Part shown: piece by piece, positions 51,701 to 63,700 of the stretch | Numbering within the stretch: position 1 is the first letter of the stretch | Layout of the letters: each line of letters starts with the position of its first letter | Source of the DNA: Branchiostoma lanceolatum | Lineage: Eukaryota; Chordata; Leptocardii; Amphioxiformes; Branchiostomatidae | DNA: 64,000 nucleotides | NCBI RefSeq assembly: GCF_035083965.1 | Contig: NC_089729.1 | Coordinates: 18,277,964-18,341,963, forward strand | Reading direction: 5' to 3' | Position numbers and translations under genes: made by a program | Notes under the pieces: generated by a model | The model's input: the letters and a program-made list of their open reading frames with translations, nothing else | What the model was told of the DNA's origin: nothing | Database searches by the model: none

Positions 51701-54700
51701 GTATAAACATTTCATTCGATGATATACTGTCTTCCCCAATCCACATTTATGTTGAGTGATCTACGCTGATAAGTTATGTAGATATCGTCTAGAAGGTGTA
51801 TAGGAGTAGTAGGGTCGTACGCTCGCACCTAAAAAGTGCCTTTTGTTGGGTAGAGCTAAGTGCATGTTGTAATTGCCATAGACAGGGATTCCATTGTATG
51901 AGGTATTTCTAGATTGCCCAAATTGAAATAACTCATTAGCAAGACCTTAGATACCACAACATTTTATGTCGCAGGGTTATAGCTTGCAGGTTAAAACTTT
52001 TTAAATATAACATTCTTTGCGAAGGTAATAAAAGAATGAATTACATTGTCACGGCCAAATGTGTAATGAACATCAATCCAACTGTAGCTCAGTCTTTCTA
52101 TTGAAACAACTCTCGATAGTGCGCTTACATACCTGTCAGTGTCTTATAAATTATTGTAGTTGTGCTACCTCCTCCGCAGAAAAACAAACAGCCTATGATT
52201 ACTCCAACAACGACTCCTATTGGCCAAAACCTTTTTGATCGATGGTGGGCTACTGCAGTTGAGTGGGTTTTGATATTCACATCACCTGAAAATTAGGAAC
52301 AATAGCATTTTTTTACAAATCAACATGTACTCAAAGATTGTACTTGTTGGAAAAAAGTCCCTAATGTTATTACATACTTTTTAATCACTAGTACTACAAG
52401 TCAACCGCAGTTGTGTAAGCAGATGACGTCAATGGAAGTAATGATAAGGCAATTGATGAAGATTTATCAAGTCTTGCTCAGTTGACTCTTGTAGGAAAAT
52501 GCGTACTCGTATATGCAAAAACAGTCATAGATGCACCAGACATGCGAAAATACGTCGACAAGGAAGCAATTATTTCTTACACACTAACAACAGCTCAAAG
52601 ATCCCTTAACTTGGTCAAATATCACCATATGGTCATGACCTATGAAAATGATGGCCTTCTTATTTACACTTCTACAAAAATTGCAAATGTCACAGATAAG
52701 AAGGCCGTTCATTTACTAGGTATTGTAGAAAAGCTTCCTTATTTGTGTAAAGGTTCTAACGTTGGGTAACATAAATTCGCGGGGTACTTAAATTCGGGAT
52801 TTTTCGAAAACGGGGTATGTAGGGATATGTGCTAGATGCAACATCAGTAATACCACTAGAAATGCAAACTTGACAGACTAAAGTATTCAGAACACTGTCT
52901 GAAAAGCTTCGATAACCATGCATTAGAAGTTGGCTACGTCAAAAACTCTCCGTCCCTTATTGTCACAGTCTGAGGGCATCGTGGGAGAATTATACTACAC
53001 ATAGTTGTTCGCTGGTTTATAAGACAAATGTCACATCCGCTTCCTGCTCAACACAATTATTTACAATACAACTTATTAGAATCTCTTTTGCTAACCTACA
53101 ACTGGACTCTAAGTGTGATTTTTCATCAAAACGCCTCTTTGTTGCTACAACCAATGGCTACGGCACTACGGTGAATTTTCCCGCCGCCATATTCGTTACC
53201 CAGAATCCTGCTATTCGGCAGACGACAAACGTTTGCGAGGAACACTTTTTTGTCCAAATGTTGTGTGTGATAGTGGACTGATGGCGATATTTTCCTCAAA
53301 GTTTGCTCTTAGCACAAGCAGAAACACATGGACATAGTAGTATTACCATTTCTACGGCATCCAGCTAACGCCCCGATGAATAATGTACAAATTTCCATGA
53401 CGGTGGGGATCGAATTTGAGTAACGTTCTACCGACTCAACACACGGGTTGTTCCCGGAGGCCTGATGTGTGCGGTACGGCCGTTTTTTCGTGTATTTTTT
53501 TTTACTTGGACACGTCTATATCCATAGCACTCTCCTCAAGCCAAGGATGGAACGAATAGCTGCAGTATAAAATGTAATTAGCGGTAAGATATTCAAGACG
53601 AATCTTCTCTCCCGAATTAATGTTCACACCTGTCCGACAGCACCGCCATTGTGCGTGCGGCGGACGGTAGTTTCAAGTTGAAATATTATGGTGTCAGCAC
53701 GACTAGAGACAAAATCTACCATATATATGATTAGTGCAAAGATAGTACATGATACTGACAGAATAATAGAAAAAAAGGATGGTTTATTGTTCTGCTAGAT
53801 TGATTTCAGTCAACCATTATCGGAAAAATCCCTAATTTATGTTACCCAACGTTACATGTATTTGGCATACTTTATGAGAATTCAATATCGCCTGTTACCT
53901 AAATAAGGGAGCACACACCAGTTTATCTTGGGTTTCAATTGGAGGCTGCGCGCTTTTAATTCTAAGTACTGTCTCTTCCAGGGAATCATTCCGAAGTAAA
54001 TCAACTGTGTATGGGATGAAAGCCTATTCCTTCCGCTACAAGACCACCTGAGTTTTATTTTTAAATCTCTCTAATTTTCTGAAAAATCATAATTTCCACG
54101 TCAATAGAATTCTAGTACTAAGATTTCTTTAATCATCCACGGCGCGAGGCATTTGAACATCACTCACAGAACGCAACAAAGGTCAACCTCGGGCCAAGTG
54201 GCATTTCACTATCAACGCGAATGGATATCCGGAAATACGGTTCGGACCAAAAAGCAGTGTTCATCAAAAACACACCAATTCATACGCTTTTTATTCATGC
54301 TAGTAATTAATGTCAGTTCGAAGCGAATTATGAGAAATGTGAACCCAACCCCAGCCCCCCCAAAGGCCATTCGTCACTTTTTTGTCGCGAATTACCATGG
54401 GGTGTGAACCGTCAGCACATGCAACACAAATCTTGATTAATGATGGAAACCTCTATCATTCTTCATGACACTTGAATTTGCATACTGTATGTCTAACTGA
54501 TGTATGTGTAAGACAAGTATGAAAATATCGTCTTGCCACAGTATTATAGTTTTTTTTAATGTAATAGACTAGTGCAAATGAAGTCCTGATTTGTATCATA
54601 TATAACTGCGAATGATGTCATATGTATTTAAATTTCCCTTGGGATCTGACATCTTTGATCGGCCATTTTTGAGTTTTTGAAAATATAATTTTTCCACTTT

Positions 54701-57700
54701 AACCTCATGGACAGCTGGTGTGTTATGCCGGCTATATAGATACAGATTCAGACAATGAAAATAAAGTAAAAACGCTCATCTGAAAATACCAGATAGGGAC
54801 GAATTTAAAAGAGACATAAAACGGTATTACCTGTCACTAATGATATGGTCCAACTTTTTGTAGTTTGACCGATGACGTCATCAAAATTAACATAATTTAT
54901 TGGTATCAAATCACGGTGTTCTGTCACTAGGGTATTCTTTTCCGTTGCTACGCGGGTTTGACAAGGTATCGGGTTACACAAGGCAACATTTTGACTAACG
55001 GCAAAACATTTGTAAAATCAAGAAAATAGTAGGGACAAAGTACAACAGGCATACATCGCAAAGGCCTGGCTTCAAATGTCAATGGAAATTTTTGATTTTC
55101 ATATTTTTCGTCGACCAGGAACGAAACAAACTTTGCGTTTTGGGGATCTTTTGAATAATGATTCTAAGTATAGCTAATATCAAGAAACCTGTGAAAAAAT
55201 GGCATTTATATACATTTTTTGCACTTTAATACTCGTAATTAAAAGTCAAGAACATTTATCAAAAATCCCCAAAACACAAACCTTCTGAAAACCGTTACAG
55301 TCATTTTTAGCCGTTTATGAGGCAAGGTTGATGCTTTTAAAAGCTGATCCTTCACGATGTTGAATTTGAACCTCGTGTATCTTGAAAATTACATTAAATA
55401 AATATGATGTTATACACTTAGGGAAATAAGTGTGGTTGAGCAATACAACCGTATAAGAATTGCTTGTCAAAAAGCTGTTGCCATGGCAACACAGAAACAT
55501 TGAATATTCAATTGGTGTCTATAAATATTATGTTTATAAAATTGTTGCTAACTGAATTATTTGAAAAGTCACCAAGTTTTATAGTTCTAGCATACGTTGT
55601 TTGGCAGTTATACGATGTCAAAGTTGGCGCGGACACTTTTAGCACCCCCCCCCCCCTCAGTAGAGACAGCGTTGATAAACACAGGCGTTAAACTTTGACA
55701 AACACTACACCATGATCATCGAATGTTACAGAACCACCTCTTTATTTCGTAAACGTAAAGGGTTTTTGAATAATGATAGTACTGTTAAATATAATAAGAC
55801 TATGTTGTATTCCATGTCCCCCTCGATCCGGGTGAAAAGTATCAATTAAGTTCCTGTCATTAAAGACCAATGGCACATAAATCGTCCTCATTGATTATCA
55901 AAATAAAGCTGTTTTTTTGTGATTTGTATCTGGTTTGTCTTTATCCAAGTTCCTCAAAATCCAAAAATATTTGCAGAAGAAAACGTTGCCATAGTGACGC
56001 TGGTTTCTGTAAGTATTTTCGTTACTTACTACTCATAGTCCACATGCAAATATTGACCTCATTTGCATAAATCATATCAGTTGATCACATTGTCCTCACA
56101 GATTACACAAGTGTTTCAAAGTATTAAAGACAACAATAACTATCAAGAATGTCTACTAAATGAAACAGAAGCATGGGAATCTTGCTTTTGTCTGTCTTAG
56201 AAACTGTAAATGTTTCCATTTTGCATGTGTGTGGCTTGGCATAACTTTCAATGTTTTGAAAGTGGGTTGAAAACAGAAGATCACAGTGGAGCATTTGATA
56301 AAAGTAAACATGATGTAACTGTAACGTAAACAGAATGGATAATCCATGTGGGGAGGGGGGAGATTTAATATGAAAATCAATTATCTTTTGGTTTAGTTGA
56401 AATCTTGTCAAAGCCCAGAGCATTATTGGGGGAAAGTGACCGATGGGAGCGAGAGACGGTAAGCTAAGCTGTCTACAACTGACTGTATACAGCAATGTTC
56501 AACGCTATCTGTAGAAGATGACAGCAAACTGAGCGATTCAAGGATTCAAAATACTGTACTTTGAAGCACACTGAGAGCACAGTTACTGTAACATTTAGTA
56601 ACACCCAATACACATCCTGCTTCCATTCCCAGACAGTACAGCCAAACATCCCTTCACACCCGTAGCCCCTGCAGGGTGCCAGATAACATCTCACCTGGGC
56701 CAGCGGCACCCCTCTTGGGATGTTTTCGCAATGGGCGGGGAGGGAGCAATTAGGGAACAATGGGGAAAATCTAGGAAACTTTGGGTCAAAGGTGTTTGCT
56801 ATGCGTTGCTAGGGGAGCCAACACCCACTTCGCTGGGGGTTTTCAAAGTGACTTAACACTAGAGAGTGTGAAAACAAGGCTTAAATACCATTCGAAATCC
56901 TTTGTTATTGAGGTTTTCCTGAAATCTTGGCAGCATATGGGCTATGGTAGGATAAACACTTTATTATCTTTGTCAAGAGAATTATGTTTTGGGTAGCGTT
57001 TGTATGATGATTACATACATATCAGCAAAGCAGAGCTTGTCTACAATTTAGAGTCCCCTACTACTTACACGAGTATTTCCAAAACACAACTGGCTCTGAA
57101 GTTGAAAAAAACACGCTCTGCTTGGCCGAGCATGGTCTTTGGCAGGCGCCTGAGCTAGAGCCGAGGGCTGGGGTTGAGGAACTTTATTTCCATATCAATT
57201 CAAAGTCTGCTAATCGCCCAAATCGGTGAAAGTTCCATGTAAAGCCCAGGTTACACATAGCCGAACATGGCTCCCAAACATCAGCCGACCCAGGTCGACG
57301 GAAGTTCGGGAGCAGTCGGAACAGTTTTTAGGCCGCGCCTATTTTTGGCGCCGAACATGTCCCAACCATCTCCTAACCAGTAAATGAATTACTCCCGACT
57401 GATCCCCTAAAGCTTTCTAACCTACTCCCAACCATCCTGACCTATAACCGCAGACATGAATCTCTCCCGACAAATCCGATTGCAGACCCTCTCACGAATT
57501 AAAATGGACACATTAGGCGACTATCAAGAGAGGGGTCATTTTCGTTTTTAATGGCAAAATAATCTATTCTTCTATGGCCCTAACATCACCGAGATATCGA
57601 ATTCAAAGCACGCTTAGCTTTAATACAGTAACGGCTTTCAATGTTCTTCTTTGCTTTTGGTCGTGTGAAAGTCGGGGGGGGGGGGGATTCGCCCACGTTC

Positions 57701-60700
57701 TGATAGTAGTCAGTTGGTTGGAGATGAGTAAACAAAGATTTGTCTATGACCTTGGGGTTAGTCATTGGTAGGTTTGAAACTAGTTGGGAGTAGTTCAGCA
57801 GTGGTTCTGGCGTGGTTAAGGTTCCAATTTTACTGCTGACTTACTCCCGAACACCAACCGAACACTTGCCGACCGCGCCGAACCCCAGCCGAACACCAGC
57901 CAACCCATTCTAGACCCACCGTCCAAAGCCGAATGTTTTGAAATTTCTAAAACATTCGGTTGGCGTAGTGGAATAGCAACCGACTCAGCCAACACCAGCC
58001 GATTCAGCCAGACGCCAGCCGACCACAACCGACCTAGCTCCCGAATCACTCCTACCCATGGTCGGGGGAGAGTCGGGAGGCTTAACCGGGGCTTTAGACA
58101 TCACGACATCGCCGTTTAACTCACCCAGGCGCGTGGCGGGCCCTGACATTCCGAGGCCGTGGACTTTTCGCCGTTGCCATGTGGGGCGCCGTGTCTGGGT
58201 AGTGTTAAACATTACGAAATCACCGGCAAACCCACCCAGGCACCTATGGCCGTGGTGGGCCCTATTCCGATGCCGTTACGGCGGGCTTTTCGTTGTCGCC
58301 GTGTGGGGAGCAGTGTCGGGGTCGTGTCTACGGCAAACACAACCACCCTCGTGTTCGTGGCGGGCCCTATTCCGATGCCGTGACGAGCTCGTTACCGTGT
58401 CGGGGTCGTGCAAAAGATCACTGAATCACAGGCAAGCGCAACCAGGGTGTCAGACCGGGTTCTTCGGCTGCTGAAGACAGCATGGCCGCCGGAAAAAAAT
58501 TGGCGCTATGGGGAATTGTAGCCCGAGGGAGTTAAAGGCAGGCTAAACGTAATTTCGTAAAGCATACTGCAGTATGTTAAGTATACCGCTAAGACCAGTC
58601 CTGACTTCTTTTACATGAGTCCATCATAGATTAGCGTTTTTACAATATTTGAAATTCGCGGTGATGTAATACTGGCGATGTCCAAAGACCTTTGACCTTT
58701 GTGACGTCAAATTCCGATTCGGCCACACCTGCACCATAGGAATTGCTATAGACGCCATTTCTCCGACTCGGAACCTGACATGACAAAGGTCAAAGGTATT
58801 CGGACATCGCCAGTATTACATCGCCACGCCGTGAATTTCAAATGTTGTAAAAACGCTAATCTATGATGGACTAGTGTAAAACAAGTCAGAACTGGTCTTA
58901 GTGGTATATTTAACATACTGCAGTATGCTTTACGAAATTAAGTTTAGCCTGCCTTTAAAGTCGACCCGGTAGGCGCAGCTAGGCACGGGTCCCCCGAAAG
59001 TGCGAAATGGAACGAAATGGAACGAAATGGAACGAAATGGAACGAAATGGAACGAAATGGAACGAAATGGAACGAAATGGAACGAAATGGAACGAAATGG
59101 AACGAAATGGAACGAAATGGAACGAAATGGAACGAAATGGAACGAAATGGAACGAAATGGAAAGAACTAAAACTTATGTAACATTATGAAATGAAATACC
59201 AGTAGATATCGAAATATAAAGAACGTTGTAACATTCACAGTAGACGGGAACAGGAAGCAAATACATAATATAACGTGTTTTATTTCTTGAATCTGTTTGA
59301 TAATAGTAAATACAACGTTTTTGCCAAGTTTGTGTGGCTTGATTCTTCCCTGAAAATGGGAGCGCCGCGTGCAAAGAGATCCACCGCTCTTCCTTTGTGT
59401 TTATCAACTATCTGCAAATGAACTGCTGAAAATAGCAGGGAAAACAAGCAAACGGAACTGAGTATCGAAGTAAGGACTAGATTATACAGAGGTTCGTGGT
59501 AACATTGCATCTCATAATTCACCAAGAGGGCATGAGGCAAACGTAATTTTATTATTTATACAGCGTGTTTGTGTGTTGCAAATGGAGCCCCGCATGCAAA
59601 TGAACCGCCAATGTTGCCAGCGCATCAGAACTGTGCACGTGGGCGTGCTACCGACAGGTTGAATCAAACTCCGACTTCCAAGTTTTATTTACATACGGTT
59701 TTAGTCCATAACTAGTACGTAGCATATGCATATCTCCGCAACAACGATTTTTATACAACCAATTGTTCGGCTGATCGGCTGTCGGAGAATGGACCCCTAC
59801 GTTAATGATATGCAAATGCAGCTCTGCGCTGTGTCACCAATGTGATATTTCACACTCCATTCAATCACGGGCGTGGCCTGAGAACTACCGCTGGATACAT
59901 TCCTGCTTCCTTGTTCACGACAAAACAAAGGGAGGGTGTGAACGAGCAGGACATGGCTTCACAGTTCACAACACGCAAACACGCTGTATAAATAATGAAG
60001 TTACGCTTGCCTCATGCCCTCTTGGTGAATTATAATTATGAGATGCAATGTTACCACCAACTTCTGTATAATCTAGCCTTTACTTCGATACTCAATTCCG
60101 TTTGCTTGTTTTCCCTGTTATTTGCAGCAGTTCATTTGCAGATAGTTGGTAAAATCAAGGAAGAGCGGCCGAGCTCTTTGCACGCGGCGCTCCCATTTTC
60201 AGGGAAGAATCTAGCCACACAAACGCGGCAAAAACGTTGTATTTACTATTATCAAACAGATTCAAGAAATAAAACACGTTATATTATGTATTTGCTTCCT
60301 GTTCCCGTCTACTGTGAATGTTACAACGTTCCTTATATTTCGATATCTACTGGTATTTCATTTCATAATGTTACATATGTTTTAGTTCGTTCCATTTCGT
60401 TCTATTTAGTTCCATTTCGTTCCATTTCGTTCCATTTCGTTCCATTTCGTTCCATTTCGTTCCATTTCGTTCCATTTCGTTCCATTTCGTTCCATTTCGT
60501 TCCATTTCGTTCCATTTCGCACTTTCGGGGGACCGACCGCTAGGCACGTGGAACTTCATCGTCATAGCAAGCTAAATCACCGACAGAGCCAAATGTTTAA
60601 GCTATGGGAAGAAAAGGTCGAGCATGATTTATATTGAGGTCTGTATTGTAGACTTGTGCAATCATGGTGATCTACTGTCGTTCATTATAGCGCAGTTCGC

Positions 60701-63700
60701 TGTTCACATAAAACACGGGGGACAATATATCGCGTTCGTGCGATTTTGAAAATGGAATGAAATACGGAGTGCAGAATTTCCTGTTGTATGCGTGAATAAT
60801 GTGTTAGTGTGCTAGTATGTGCTATTGTAAGTGTTAGTGCGTGTGTGTGTGTGTGTTTCAAAGAGAAATATCAATACCTCGAGCTCAGTGTGCCTAACTT
60901 ATAAAAGTCGTTCCGCGAACTGTATGTCAGGTAAACGGAGTAAAGGATACCGGAACCACTTCCGCAACAATTCCAATCAAAGGACTGCGTTAGACTTTCC
61001 AAGTTGGTTTGAGCAAAAAAGGGTAACAATATTCATTTCATTACGCTACAGAGATTTTTACGGCTGTTGTGTTTGACGCTATTGAGATTTAAATAAGTAA
61101 ACGATGAAACGTTTGAAAGACCTAACATCAGTTCGCAATTAAAATCTTGACTCGAACACGCAAGAGTTCGTAGGACACAATCCTCCGTGAAGTAATTATG
61201 GTGTTTGCGGTGTGGCTAATGTGGTTGATACCCTCTTTGACTGCCGACATGCCAACTTTCTGACAAATCCATCAAAAGGATATTAGCAAAGAAGGCTATT
61301 GTAATATTTTCTCATTAATTATGTACACGAAGCCCTAATTTGCATGATCTATATCTAATAATGTTCAACTTTACTTGACTTCTAAAGGGGCGCTCCGTTT
61401 CCTTTTGCCCTCTCAGTACACGCTAATAATCTAACTACATCGACCTAAAGCTTTGGCTGTAGTAGGTGTAGTAAGGGCATCATTTGTTTGATGGCTTTTT
61501 AATGTTTTCTCGTGGGTATAACATATTGTACTCGTATACTAAATAATTTCAGCAGGCAGAGATACTTCACACAAATGAAGATAGATTTTTCAACACATTT
61601 CATCCGCATAAAAAAAAACTTACCAGTTAAGCAATCTATGTCATATCCTGTCCATCGATCGTCTTGACATTGCCTCTCCACAGGAGCCCCTCCGGTGCAC
61701 TTGAACTGGCACTTGGTTCCTTCGGCATACTTCTGACTCTTCAATTCCTTCACGTTGTAGGCCCGCCCGTCAGCATGTCTGCAGCTGGAAATCACTCCGC
61801 CAGTTGGGAATTTTGATGAACAGCCTGAAAAAAAGTAAACACATAAATACTTAAGAAATGTAACCATGTCATTGTGCAGGCAATCAGGTACATTTATGTT
61901 TTGTGCTGATCGCTAGTTGATAGTGGGAAAATAAGGTACACATTTTTACTAGATGGTAAATCTAGCAATAACGTGGGGGGGGGGCACCTAACATAAGAAT
62001 TATTTTTCACGCGCTTGAAAACATGACGGTCCATCACTAATTGCCAGAGTAATCATGTTTTGATAACTGAAATCTTAAACCGTAAACCTGTTGCAATTTA
62101 ATGAAATAAATAATATCGTAATGACATACTTGAGTAAGAAATGCATTCATACGATTCATGAACTCTTCACGCTCTGCGTTACAACCGGTAAACGCTGCGA
62201 GACGTCTCAGTGAATGCACCTTCCGATGTTTTGCTACGCTAGAAAGAGTGCCCTGCGTTATTGTACTTTCACTCTGTCCAGATGTTGGTGATGAATTTAA
62301 GTAAACAGATCTAGAAATACTAATTGGATAATATGATATTCTAGCTCTCTTCTGAAACTGCGATTGTGTGTGCTTCTCACCTCAAGGATAGCTGTACATG
62401 TATATAATGTAATCCAGCCCAAGCTTCGACAGGATACAGGCTACGCACTGAATGCGGTACGACCCCTATATACGATGAAGTGAATACTTATCGACTAAGA
62501 AAGTCATTAAGATAAGTGACGCCACCTACATCATCAAAACCCCGTCTACATATCGGGGAATACTTTCGACATCTCTATAAAATGTAAATTCATGGTCCGC
62601 CATCTTGGATTTTGACCTAATGCGTCATCAAATTAGCATACTGAATTAACATCAAATTATAAAAGTTACATAACATTACATAAAATATAGTTAATGTGAA
62701 AAAAATATGTGCCATTTAGCAAGAAAAGCTAAAAACAACACTGTTGAAACTGAAATTAGAGATGTTTGTAAAATTTACCTGTCAGAAACCCGTTGCCACG
62801 GCAACATAAAAACCATGAACTTACTTAAATATAATGAAATTGTTGCCAAATATATCTTAGGGAAAGTCAACAATTGGCGGTTCTAGCATAAGCCGTTCAT
62901 GTGCTATGCGACATGAAAGTTGGCGTGGACCTCAAAGCCCCCCCTCTGATTACTTAAAAGTTAGATTACGTCATATGTTATGGCCCCTTCGGTTATATGC
63001 AAAAACGTACCAACTTTTGGCTATTATTGTTTCAGCACTAGTTATCAAGATATTGACTCTCCACAGAGACGACATTTAACTGGGTTTTTATCTTTCTTTT
63101 TGCTCGATGTGAAGTACAGAAAAGAATACCTTACAAAGTAAGCTAGAATTAAAAGTTTAAGTCATACGGCGCCACTTGGTAGAGCCTATGGTGGCGCCCA
63201 TCTCCGATTCTCAGCCCTTGGACCACACAAGTTTGTGCAAGTCTCTACAGCAGGGCGCTAGTCCGCTGGTTGTGATGTTTGTGTTTACAAAATAAACTTA
63301 AAAAAACAAACAATTAAACTACAAAATGAATTTTAAAAAATCCCAAATTTCCGAGGAGGAGAAGGTAGGGATCTAAAGATGAAATATTTATCATACTGAA
63401 AAAAATCTACACGCAGAATGCCATGGTAATATGATGATCCTCTCAACATTCATCTGTCCAGCAGTAAGAAGATCTACCATATCGGAAGATTAATAATCCC
63501 TCCTCGCAGTGGTCAATAACTAAACAAGGACATTTAAACCTCCCTAGTTAACATTCATTTAAAACACACGCTCACACACACACGCACAGTAAATCAGTCT
63601 TGGTTACAAGGTATAACATGACCACATAGAAAATTTCCTTCAATATGGGCAGATGTTTTATCCATCTTAGTAGATTACGACGAAGAAAAAAGAAGAACCG

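Larger units (their letters stand above)
52286..61623. other. Large repeat-filled intron
   Basis: No further coding exon was found on either strand. It holds the TAACGTTGGG element, copies of dispersed repeats (54.6-56.1 kb), GCCGAAC-rich and minisatellite DNA (57.2-58.4 kb), a TTAA MITE and a fold-back element. An alternative first exon for the 52-kb membrane exon could be hidden here. Confidence 0.6.

Noticed and set aside
52482..52769. 95-codon plus-strand open frame
   Set aside because: Runs into the inverted end of the TAACGTTGGG element, no homology, no splice or promoter context.
54823..55020. Minus-strand open frame of about 60 codons ending at a good donor (ACAG/GTAATACC), considered as an alternative first exon for the membrane exon at 52 kb
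   Set aside because: No in-frame ATG, and the sequence belongs to the dispersed GTTGCC / ACCTTGTCA repeat family found elsewhere in the window.
58058..58474. 138-codon plus-strand open frame in GC-rich DNA
   Set aside because: Produced by a GC-rich minisatellite with few stop codons; composition is repeat-like.
59007..60565. Repetitive [14 protein letters not shown] and [14 protein letters not shown] frames
   Set aside because: Translations of the decamer arms of the fold-back element, not proteins.
62130..62194. Splice-bounded open stretch on the minus strand encoding [25 protein letters not shown] sequence
   Set aside because: Phase 1 in and 0 out does not fit between exons 1 and 2 of the mosaic gene, and no neighbours or known domain support it. 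It may be a repeat or part of an unseen gene.
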